Shown here one piece after another: positions 1 to 6,416 of a stretch of 9,932 nt of DNA. The stretch spans positions 318 through 10,249 of the forward strand of contig DDCR01000035.1 in the NCBI GenBank assembly GCA_002335115.1, in the 5' to 3' direction. The translations under genes were made by a program, and so were the position numbers. The notes beneath the pieces were generated by a model that made no database searches, had not been told where the DNA came from, and worked only from the letters and a program-made list of their open reading frames with translations. The stretch is from Oceanospirillaceae bacterium UBA2001. GTDB taxonomy: Bacteria > Pseudomonadota > Gammaproteobacteria > Pseudomonadales > Balneatricaceae. Positions within the stretch are counted from its first letter, which is position 1. Every line of letters starts with the position of its first letter.

Positions 1-1709
1 TTATCCGCTTAGCAGGAGGTCATGATGCCTCTGGCCGGCAGGTCGCGCCATTGGATGTTGCAAGTGCCACTGCTGCAATATTAGCTCACAAAGACAAGGT
101 CTCAGCCTTTTCTGTTTCCGCTCAGTTTGGTGTCCGCAACCCTAGCCATGAAATTCAATTACAGAATTTAGTCACAGAACTCACTCAAATGCCTGTCACT
201 TGTGGTCATGAACTAGCCACCAGTCTTGGTGCACCAAGGCGAGCCCTCACCGCTTCATTAAATGCTCGTATGATCCCGTTTATTCAAGATTTAATCCAAG
301 CAGTACAAAACATCTTACAGCAACTCAACATTCAAGCCCCCTTGATGATTGTCAAAGGGGATGGTTCCATTGTTAACGCCGAAACAGCCCTTGTGCACCC
401 AGTAACGACTATATTGTCTGGCCCTGCTGCCAGTGTGATTGGCGCCTGCGCACTCTCTGGTAGTCGCAACGCTATTATTGCAGACATGGGTGGCACCACC
501 ACAGACATTGCTATTGTCACAGATGGCCAACCAGAACTCGCCAACGAAGGAGCCCGTGTGGGTGATTGGCAACCCATGGTAGAGACCGTTAAAGTGTATT
601 CCATAGGTTTAGGGGGCGATAGTGAAGTTCGGTTTTATGGCGGTAGTATCGCCCTAGGCCCAAGGCGTGTGGTCCCCATGAGTTTATTAGCGCAACAGCA
701 CCCTCAAGTATTAGAGCGCATGCAGGCTCATTTGGACGACACACCTACGGCAAGACATAACCGATTTGTGACCCGCTTAGAACACAATCAAGCCCTCATC
801 AACCAGCTCACACCGATTGAAAACCAAGCTTGGGAAATGCTAGAGCATGGCCCTGTAGAAATGGAAACTTTAGTTTTTAAAGACCAAGAACTGGCTAAAG
901 CGATGGCTCGCTTAGAGCGCAAGGGCATGGCCATTTATTCTGGTTTTACGCCATCTGATGCGGCCCATGTTTTGGGTCAAAGTAACCATTGGAGCATTGC
1001 AGGCGCCAAACTTGCAGCACAAATCTGGGCCCGCCAAATGCGCGTTCTTTATGGTTTAGGCAGTTGGGAAAAAGGCAACTCTGAGGAACCTGCCCACAGG
1101 GTTTTCACCTTGATGAACGACGCCATTTGTCAAACCTTGCTGGAAGCTGGCTTGCACCAGGAAAACCTTCTGAATGAAGCCCGTTCTCGTAATTTGGCCG
1201 CATTAATGAGCAAGCTGATCCTTAAAAATGGCAATAAAGATGATGATAATGCCTTATTTGGCATTACCTTTGGCAAAAGCCACCCAATAGTTGCCGTAGG
1301 AGCACCTGCTACCACCTATTATCCACAAGTGGCAGAGAGCCTTGATGTCGATCTCATATTGCCTAAATATGGCCATGTAGCAAATGCTGTGGGTGCTGTA
1401 ATGGGCAGTGTAGTGCAGCGCTCTGAAATAGTGATCACACAACCCACTGAGGGTGTTTTCCGTATTTTCCACGGCGCAGCGCCTTTTGATTGTCATGATT
1501 TAGATGTCGCCCTAAGCCAAGCCGAAGCGATCGTTAAACAACAGGCCTATGATTTGGCTAAGTCTGCGGGGGCGGCTGACGTCGATATTCGTATCCGGCA
1601 TGATCATAAACACATAACGTCGGAGCTTGATGGTGAATTATTTGTAGAAGCTAAAATTAGTGCCATTGCCACGGGTAAACCCACACTCGAATTAAGCGTA
1701 ACTGGCTAG
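1..1709 (+). CDS. Hydantoinase/oxoprolinase-family protein, 5'-truncated by the window edge
   Basis: The reading frame is open from the first complete codon (position 3) to a TAG at 1707-1709, giving 568 visible residues; the N-terminal part, where the family has its first phosphate-binding loop, lies outside the window. The TTG at 51 is not the real start, because the residues before it (GGHDASGRQVAPLD) already fit the family. Visible signatures are NPSHE (nt 138-152), an SGPAAS loop (nt 417-434), the ASKHA-type nucleotide-binding motif DMGGTTTDIAIV (from nt 483), IGLGGDS (near nt 603-623) and GFTPSDAAHVLG (from nt 942). Known members (HyuA, 5-oxoprolinase) use ATP to open cyclic amides such as hydantoins or 5-oxoproline, often with a HyuB partner; no hyuB is seen downstream. 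It lies 117 bp upstream of doeA on the same strand, so a role in cyclic-substrate catabolism is plausible, but the substrate is unknown. Family assignment is firm; function is not. Confidence 0.9.
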   Translation, partial: IRLAGGHDASGRQVAPLDVASATAAILAHKDKVSAFSVSAQFGVRNPSHEIQLQNLVTELTQMPVTCGHELATSLGAPRRALTASLNARMIPFIQDLIQAVQNILQQLNIQAPLMIVKGDGSIVNAETALVHPVTTILSGPAASVIGACALSGSRNAIIADMGGTTTDIAIVTDGQPELANEGARVGDWQPMVETVKVYSIGLGGDSEVRFYGGSIALGPRRVVPMSLLAQQHPQVLERMQAHLDDTPTARHNRFVTRLEHNQALINQLTPIENQAWEMLEHGPVEMETLVFKDQELAKAMARLERKGMAIYSGFTPSDAAHVLGQSNHWSIAGAKLAAQIWARQMRVLYGLGSWEKGNSEEPAHRVFTLMNDAICQTLLEAGLHQENLLNEARSRNLAALMSKLILKNGNKDDDNALFGITFGKSHPIVAVGAPATTYYPQVAESLDVDLILPKYGHVANAVGAVMGSVVQRSEIVITQPTEGVFRIFHGAAPFDCHDLDVALSQAEAIVKQQAYDLAKSAGAADVDIRIRHDHKHITSELDGELFVEAKISAIATGKPTLELSVTG

Positions 1710-1792
1710 GTGATAAATAAACTCATATGGCCTATTAGTGATCAACTATTACAAGTCTAAACAACTTTTCCAAAGGCATATTGGGTTTAAGC

Positions 1793-1804
1793 AAAGTCGA
1801 CTTT
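1793..1804. promoter_or_regulatory. 12-bp perfect palindrome upstream of doeA, candidate operator
   Basis: AAAGTCGACTTT is a perfect inverted repeat with no spacer. It ends 11 bases before the GGAGA ribosome binding site (1816-1820) of doeA, in the 117-bp gap after the hydantoinase-family gene. With no loop it cannot form a useful RNA hairpin, so a site for a dimeric DNA-binding protein is the natural reading. Ectoine catabolic genes elsewhere are controlled by EnuR (MocR/GntR) and AsnC/Lrp-type DoeX, neither of which is encoded here. I see no convincing sigma70 promoter in this gap. Perfect 12-bp palindromes occur by chance about once per 4 kb, so only the position makes this one notable. 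Confidence 0.3.
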
Positions 1805-1826
1805 ACTAATTTAATGGAGATGTTAG

Positions 1827-3011
1827 ATGCAGGGTATAGAATTAAGTTTTAGTCGTGAAGAATATGCCCAACGTTTAGCAACAGTGCGTCAAAGTATGGC
1901 TGCGCAGGGCATTGATACCTTATTGAGCCATGACCCATCCAATATCTCTTGGCTCACTGGTTACGATGGTTGGTCATTTTATACGCCACAGTGTGTCATT
2001 GTTGGTCCTGTGGGTGATCCCATTTGGTATGGGCGCGGTATTGACGCCAACGGTGCAAGACGCACCGTATACATGGATGAAACGAACATCTGCAGCTTCG
2101 ACGATCACTACGTCATGAACCCACCTCACCATGCCATGGATTACCTCAGCACCAATATATTGCCTGAAAGAGGGTGGGCTTCTGGTGTCATCGGGGTGGA
2201 AATGGACAACTATTATTATAGTGCTCGGTCTCATGCCGCTTTGGTCAAGGGTTTACCACAAGCAAAACTACTGGATATCACAGGTTTGGTCAATTGGTGT
2301 CGTAAGGTAAAATCACCTCAAGAAATTGAATACATGCGTATTGCAGGGCGTATCGTGAGTAAAATGCACCACGCAATACGTGAAAAAATTACTGTCGGTT
2401 TACCCAAACACTTATTGGCAGCAGAAATTTATCATGCAGGTATCAGCGGTGTCGATGGTTTAGCTGGAGATTATCCCGCCATCGTGCCCATACTGCCGTC
2501 AGGAGTTGATGCTTCTGCGCCTCATTTAACGTGGGACGCGCGCCCCATGAAAGCAGGCGAGGCTACTTTTTTTGAAATTGCAGGCTGTTATAAACGCTAC
2601 CATTGCCCCCTGTCTAGAACCATATACTTAGGTACCCCAGATGCTGCCTATATGAAGGCTGAAGCCGCGGTATTGGAGGGTCTAGAAAATGGTTTAGCCA
2701 TTGCCAAACCGGGTGCACTTTGTGGCGATATTGCCGCTAGTTTAAAGCAAACCTTGTCACAACATGGTTTCGATCGAGGCGATGCTCGATGCGGTTACCC
2801 TATTGGCTTAAGCTATCCACCCGATTGGGGCGAACGCACCTATAGTCTGCGACCCAGCGATGATACTGTATTAGAATCAGGGATGACCTTTCATTTTATG
2901 CCGGGCTTGTGGATGGACACCTGGGGTATGGAGACTACAGAGTCAGTGCTGATCACAGACACTGGCTGTGAATTACTAGCCTGTGTCAGTCGGGAAACCT
3001 TTATAAAATAA
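1827..3011 (+). CDS. doeA: Ectoine hydrolase DoeA (EutD), M24 family
   Basis: Cytoplasmic enzyme that opens the pyrimidine ring of ectoine (and 5-hydroxyectoine in characterised homologues) to N-alpha-acetyl-L-2,4-diaminobutyrate. The 394-residue protein has the expected length and layout: an N-terminal creatinase-like domain (about 12-155) and a C-terminal pita-bread domain (about 160-390). Stretches I recognise as typical of DoeA/EutD are NISWLTGYDGWSFY (39-52), GVEMDNYYYSA (123-133), GDYPAIVPILPSG (214-226), FFEIAGCYKRYHCPLSRT (248-265) and GYPIGLSYPPDWGE (323-336). The metal ligands of classical M24 peptidases are largely replaced: Glu for the first Asp (E250), Cys at the second Asp position (C260), Tyr for His in GHG (Y324), Met for Glu in EPG (M358). 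This agrees with the published covalent mechanism rather than metallopeptidase chemistry. The ATG is preceded by GGAGA with about 6-7 bases spacing, and the gene ends in tandem stops TAA TAG. doeB follows after 11 bp, so the two are almost certainly cotranscribed. Confidence 0.95.
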   Translation: MQGIELSFSREEYAQRLATVRQSMAAQGIDTLLSHDPSNISWLTGYDGWSFYTPQCVIVGPVGDPIWYGRGIDANGARRTVYMDETNICSFDDHYVMNPPHHAMDYLSTNILPERGWASGVIGVEMDNYYYSARSHAALVKGLPQAKLLDITGLVNWCRKVKSPQEIEYMRIAGRIVSKMHHAIREKITVGLPKHLLAAEIYHAGISGVDGLAGDYPAIVPILPSGVDASAPHLTWDARPMKAGEATFFEIAGCYKRYHCPLSRTIYLGTPDAAYMKAEAAVLEGLENGLAIAKPGALCGDIAASLKQTLSQHGFDRGDARCGYPIGLSYPPDWGERTYSLRPSDDTVLESGMTFHFMPGLWMDTWGMETTESVLITDTGCELLACVSRETFIK

Positions 3012-3022
3012 TAGGGAGTCTT

Positions 3023-4045
3023 ATGGGTTCTGAACCATTGCCTAACACTAGTATGAGCGCCACCATCGACTTTGAGTCTGATGGTGTGCAGCACGGATTC
3101 TTACAGTTGCCTTATTCCAGTGATCGCTCGGCCTGGGGCAGTGTTATGATTCCGATTTGCCAAATAAAAAATGGCCATGGACCTACTGCATTGCTCACAG
3201 GGGGTAATCACGGGGATGAGTACGAGGGCCCTACCAGCCTTCTAAAATTAGCCAACTGCCTTGATGTGACAGAGGTTCAAGGTAGAGTGATTATTGTACC
3301 GATGATGAATCAACCTGCTTTTGAAGCGGGCAGCCGGACCTCTCCTATTGATGCTGGTAATATGAATCGGGCTTTTCCTGGGCATCCATATGGCACCTTA
3401 ACTGAACGAATTGCAGACTATTTTAGCCGCGTATTGGTGCCCATGTGTGATTACGCTTTAGATATTCATTCAGGTGGAAAAACTTTAGACATCATTCCTT
3501 TTGCTGCGGCCCATCGTTTACACAACAAAACACAAGCACAGGCCTGTATGACAGGTGCCTTATTATTCGGAGCCCCTTATACGGTATTAATGGTGGAAAT
3601 GGACCCAGCCCAACTCTACGACACAGCAGTTGAAAACCAAGGAAAAGTCTTTGTTACAACAGAACTTAGAGGGGGGGGTACAACAACGCCAGCTACTATG
3701 GAGATTGCTGATCGTGGAGTACAAAACTTTCTCAAATATACGGGGATTATTGCGGGTGAACCTGAATTACCCCAAGTCACTCAATTATTGGATATGCAAA
3801 ATGAGTCCTGTTATCACGTGAGTCATGATCAAGGCGTATTAGAGCTTAAGGTGGCTCTTGGCGAGCAAGTTAGGCAGGGTGATTTAATAGCCAGCATTCA
3901 TAACCACAAACGTACAGGCACGGCTGCTTGCCATTACTATGCAGCAATGGATGGCATTGTACTGGGCCGAAGACACACACCTCTGACAGAAATTGGTGAC
4001 ACTATTGTCGTACTCGCAAGCGTTCTGGGTGACGCCAAAGACTAA
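3023..4045 (+). CDS. doeB: N-alpha-acetyl-L-2,4-diaminobutyrate deacetylase DoeB (EutE)
   Basis: Zinc-dependent deacetylase of the succinylglutamate desuccinylase/aspartoacylase family, acting directly after DoeA to release acetate and L-2,4-diaminobutyrate. The 340-residue protein shows the zinc site GGNHGDEYEG (H63, E66) with the third ligand in LDIHSGG (H149), the substrate-binding NMNRAFPG (113-120), and TTELRGGGT, whose E214 matches the catalytic glutamate region of the family. The C-terminal 90 or so residues form the usual small beta domain (LGEQVRQGDLIASIH, then GIVLGRR). The start is chosen at the ATG with GGGAG four bases upstream; another in-frame ATG ten codons in (3053) lacks such a site. 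An unbroken run of eight G at 3671-3678 encodes part of RGGG and keeps frame. The gene sits 11 bp after doeA, which supports the ectoine assignment over a generic aspartoacylase. Confidence 0.94.
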   Translation: MGSEPLPNTSMSATIDFESDGVQHGFLQLPYSSDRSAWGSVMIPICQIKNGHGPTALLTGGNHGDEYEGPTSLLKLANCLDVTEVQGRVIIVPMMNQPAFEAGSRTSPIDAGNMNRAFPGHPYGTLTERIADYFSRVLVPMCDYALDIHSGGKTLDIIPFAAAHRLHNKTQAQACMTGALLFGAPYTVLMVEMDPAQLYDTAVENQGKVFVTTELRGGGTTTPATMEIADRGVQNFLKYTGIIAGEPELPQVTQLLDMQNESCYHVSHDQGVLELKVALGEQVRQGDLIASIHNHKRTGTAACHYYAAMDGIVLGRRHTPLTEIGDTIVVLASVLGDAKD

Positions 4046-4047
4046 CC

Positions 4048-4069
4048 ACTTTAAGCGGACGTTTTAAGT
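4048..4069 (+). other. Hairpin directly after the doeB stop codon, no U tract
   Basis: An imperfect inverted repeat begins two bases after the doeB TAA. The arms ACTTTAAGC and GTTTTAAGT pair with one T-T mismatch and one G-T wobble around a GGAC tetraloop. It is followed by A7 rather than a T run, so it does not read as an intrinsic terminator on the + strand. It could stabilise the 3' end of the doeAB transcript or assist Rho-dependent ending. No better + strand terminator was found between doeB and the convergent small gene. Confidence 0.3.
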
Positions 4070-4142
4070 AAAAAAACACAATCAAGGGATTCATTGCAGC
4101 AACTAAACACCCATTAGATTGTTCACAACCTCCGTGCTAGCC

Positions 4143-4173
4143 AAAAAAAGGGCACAGAAGTAATTCAACGCCC
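4143..4173 (-). terminator. Intrinsic terminator of the HlyU-family gene
   Basis: Read on the - strand, GGGC (4173-4170) pairs with GCCC (4153-4150), extended by two wobble pairs and an inner GAA/TTC helix around a TTAC loop, with one T-T mismatch. It is followed at once by seven T (4149-4143). This lies 24 bases past the stop of the HlyU-family gene. An alternative hairpin, GCCCC (4170-4174) with GGGGC (4182-4186), shares bases with it and would compete, but lacks a T tract. Confidence 0.6.
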
Positions 4174-4196
4174 CTATTTGGGGGGCATGAGCTCTA

Positions 4197-4487
4197 TCAT
4201 TTAAACAGTGTATCTCCCATCTGATCAATGCACTGTTTAGCCTTGAACAAACTTAATTCGTGTCCACCTTCGATACTATGAGACTGGTCGGCCCGAATAA
4301 AATGATGTTCTTTGCCGTCTTTACGAATCCATCCTTGTACCCGAAAACTACCACCCTCTTTGAGAGGCTGTGTTTCAATACTAAATTCGTTATGTTGATG
4401 GTGTTGACTCGTTTTGGCGCCCTTAGCGTCCCCACCTCCCTCAGAAGGCTGAAACAAAAATTCTTTAATACTCGATAATAAACCCAT
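4197..4487 (-). CDS. HlyU-family small protein (PF10115-like)
   Basis: A 96-residue soluble protein. The start is set at the internal ATG (4487), because MGLLSSIKEFLF is the characteristic N-terminus of this family; the frame stays open upstream to 4547 but that extension has no family resemblance. The C-terminal half carries the recognisable core: IETQPLKEGGSFRVQGWI (37-54), then KEHHFIRAD (59-67) and KAKQCIDQMGDTLF (82-95). Residues 13-34 form a low-complexity linker rich in Gly, Gln and His. The family is named after the Vibrio haemolysin activator HlyU, but the well-studied Vibrio HlyU is an ArsR-type winged-helix protein and this one shows no helix-turn-helix I can point to, so a regulatory role is uncertain. 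A purine-rich AGGCGG lies upstream as a weak ribosome binding site. It has its own terminator and converges on doeB, so no link to ectoine metabolism is implied. Confidence 0.82.
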   Translation of the reverse strand: MGLLSSIKEFLFQPSEGGGDAKGAKTSQHHQHNEFSIETQPLKEGGSFRVQGWIRKDGKEHHFIRADQSHSIEGGHELSLFKAKQCIDQMGDTLFK

Positions 4488-4596
4488 GACTGAAACCGCC
4501 TGCTCGTAATATGGATGAGATTGTGATGTTAAAGTAAAGTCACACAAAATTTAAGGCATGACTCACAATAAAACCTGTTTAGTACACTTTAGTCAC

Positions 4597-4626
4597 AAAA
4601 AAGCCCAACAAATGCTGGGCTTTTTT
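4597..4626. terminator. Strong bidirectional intrinsic terminator after mmsA
   Basis: GCCCA (4603-4607) pairs with TGGGC (4616-4620) around an 8-base loop. The stem is flanked by A6 (4597-4602) and T6 (4621-4626), so the hairpin has a T tract on both strands and extends by A-T pairing. It lies 21 bases beyond the mmsA stop and ends mmsA transcription on the - strand, insulating it from the HlyU-family gene. Confidence 0.92.
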
Positions 4627-4647
4627 AATATTTCTTAATGCCTTAGA

Positions 4648-6138
4648 TTAAGAAGGAAACGCAAACTGCTTACCATCACGCACACCACTTGAGGGCCAGC
4701 GCTGGGTTACGGTCTTCCGACGGGTATAAAAACGAATGGCATCAGGACCATGAGCCCCTAGATCACCAAACAGAGAACGTTTCCAACCACCAAAGCTATG
4801 GTAGGCCACTGGCACTGGCAGAGGTACGTTAATACCCACCATACCCACTTTGATATTATCAGAGAAATAGCGCGCTGCTTCACCATCACGAGTGAAGAGG
4901 CAAGTGCCATTACCAAACTCATGATCGTCAATCAGTTTCATAGCCTCTTGCATAGTATCAACGCGTACGACACATAATACAGGACCAAAAATTTCTTCTT
5001 GATAGACCACCATATCTTTGGTGACCTTATCAAATAAACACCCTCCTACGAAGAATCCATTTTCGTGGCCCTCAACAACCAATTTACGGCCATCAACAAC
5101 AAGTTCAGCACCTTGCTCAACGCCTTTGCCTACTAAACTGCGCACCCGCTCTTGGGCTGCAGCAGTAATCAATGGACCCATTTCGTTGCTCACATCAGTA
5201 CCATTGCCAACTTTTAAACCTTCTACTTGGGGTTTAAGCTTGGCAACTAGTTCGTCAGCCGCTGCATCACCCACACAAACAGCCACAGAGATCGCCATGC
5301 AACGTTCACCACATGAGCCATAGGCAGCGCCCATGAGCGCGTTTACTGCATTATCCATGTCAGCATCAGGCATAATTATGGCATGGTTTTTAGCACCCCC
5401 TAAGGCCTGTACGCGTTTGCCATTGGCGGTACCAGTGGCATAAATATATTCAGCAATGGGGGTAGAACCAACAAAACTAACAGCTTGTATACGCGTGTCT
5501 TCAAGTATGGTGTCCACTGCAACTTTATCACCGTTGACCACATTGAACACACCATCAGGCAAGCCTGCTTCTTTAAACAATTGACCGATCAATATGCCTA
5601 CACTGGGGTCCCGCTCAGATGGCTTTAGAATGAACGTGTTACCACACGCTATGGCCATGGGGAACATCCACATTGGCACCATGGCTGGGAAATTAAACGG
5701 GGTAATACCAGCAACCACACCCAAGGGTTGAAATTCTGACCAACTATCAATATCTGGACCTACATTTTTACTGTGTTCACCCTTCAATAAGTTAGGCGCT
5801 CCGCAGGCGTACTCCACAACTTCGATACCACGAATGAGTTCTCCGTGGGCATCATCTAGTACTTTACCGTGTTCATTGGTAAGCGCTGCACAAATTTTAT
5901 CAGCGTTATCTTCCAAAAGTTGCTTAAAGCGGAACATTACGCGGGCACGTTTAATGGGTGGCGTGTTACGCCACGCAGGAAAAGCTGCTTCTGCGGCAAT
6001 AATTGCGTCTTCAACCGTGGCTTTGCTAGCTAAAGCAACTTGGCGTTCAACTAAACCCGTGGCTGGGTTAAAAACGTCCTGCACCCGTTGAGTATCGGCA
6101 ACCATTGCACCGTTAATAAAATGTCCTACTACTTGCAT
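4648..6138 (-). CDS. mmsA: CoA-acylating methylmalonate-semialdehyde dehydrogenase
   Basis: NAD- and CoA-dependent aldehyde dehydrogenase that converts methylmalonate semialdehyde to propionyl-CoA (valine breakdown) or malonate semialdehyde to acetyl-CoA (beta-alanine or inositol breakdown), with loss of CO2. The 496-residue length is normal. Hallmarks are ITPFNFPAMVPMWMFP (145-160, with the oxyanion Asn N149), LKPSERDP (171-178), FVGSTPIAEYIY (222-233), GGAKNHAIIMPDAD (247-260) and the nucleophile in GSCGERCMAISVAV (C280). GAKNH stands where ordinary aldehyde dehydrogenases carry the general-base Glu, which is the signature of the CoA-dependent subgroup. This separates it from DoeC, the aspartate-semialdehyde dehydrogenase of ectoine pathways. 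The ATG has GAGGAA five bases upstream. A 278-bp gap separates it from the upstream M24 gene, so it probably has its own promoter; I could not identify a good one. A role in valine or beta-alanine catabolism is likely; a role in diamino acid catabolism is inference from location only. Confidence 0.95.
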   Translation of the reverse strand: MQVVGHFINGAMVADTQRVQDVFNPATGLVERQVALASKATVEDAIIAAEAAFPAWRNTPPIKRARVMFRFKQLLEDNADKICAALTNEHGKVLDDAHGELIRGIEVVEYACGAPNLLKGEHSKNVGPDIDSWSEFQPLGVVAGITPFNFPAMVPMWMFPMAIACGNTFILKPSERDPSVGILIGQLFKEAGLPDGVFNVVNGDKVAVDTILEDTRIQAVSFVGSTPIAEYIYATGTANGKRVQALGGAKNHAIIMPDADMDNAVNALMGAAYGSCGERCMAISVAVCVGDAAADELVAKLKPQVEGLKVGNGTDVSNEMGPLITAAAQERVRSLVGKGVEQGAELVVDGRKLVVEGHENGFFVGGCLFDKVTKDMVVYQEEIFGPVLCVVRVDTMQEAMKLIDDHEFGNGTCLFTRDGEAARYFSDNIKVGMVGINVPLPVPVAYHSFGGWKRSLFGDLGAHGPDAIRFYTRRKTVTQRWPSSGVRDGKQFAFPS

Positions 6139-6351
6139 TTTGCTTCCTCGCTGTCGATATTTAAAACTACTTGTTGATCCAACCTCTATAGTACCCTGCC
6201 CGTCTAAAAAGCACTACTGGTTAAATAGTCACCTAGGGGCAAGTAAAACTTTGAATGGCATCACCAAGGGCATTCACTCATCTAGTAATGCCTTCTTTTT
6301 TGCTCACAAAATTTGGCTCTAATTGAGCAGTATCGCCACCATAACGCAAAT

Positions 6352-6399
6352 AAAAAAATGCGCCCACTAATGCCTTGGCCAAACCATGGATCGAGGCGC
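6352..6399 (-). terminator. Probable terminator of the EamA-dpaL-M24 operon
   Basis: On the - strand, GCGCC (6399-6395) pairs with GGCGC (6364-6360) and is followed by ATTTTTTTATTT (T run at 6358-6352). The 30-base loop contains a small inner TGG/CCA hairpin and several short palindromes, so the real fold may differ. It starts 18 bases past the M24 stop codon. The T run right after a GC-rich arm is the main support; the short outer stem and long loop lower confidence. Confidence 0.45.
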
Positions 6400-6416
6400 T
6401 ATTAAAGATTAAAGGG

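Noticed and set aside
51..53. TTG at 51 as the start codon of the hydantoinase-family gene
   Set aside because: The frame is open back to the window edge and the upstream residues fit the family, so the gene is truncated by the window rather than starting here.
4170..4186. GCCCC/GGGGC hairpin as terminator of doeB
   Set aside because: It has no T tract on the + strand and overlaps the better - strand terminator at 4143-4173.
4488..4547. 20-codon N-terminal extension of the HlyU-family gene to an upstream ATG
   Set aside because: The family starts at MGLLSSIK; the extension has no recognisable similarity.
5018..5323. 101-codon + strand frame antisense to mmsA
   Set aside because: It is a shadow of the well-supported mmsA gene with low-complexity Ser/Thr/Pro composition and no ribosome binding site.
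6177..6184. Octamer GGTTGGAT on the - strand upstream of both mmsA (6184-6177) and the transporter gene (9857-9850)
   Set aside because: Distances to the two start codons differ widely (about 39 and 74 bases) and one shared octamer between gaps of this size is expected by chance.
6269..6301. GGCATT/AATGCC hairpin followed by TTCTTTTTT on the + strand
   Set aside because: It looks like a weak terminator, but no + strand gene ends upstream of it; the stem is only six pairs with little GC.
6140..6322. 60-codon + strand open frame in the gap upstream of mmsA
   Set aside because: No ribosome binding site or family resemblance; it overlaps the mmsA control region and reads like chance.
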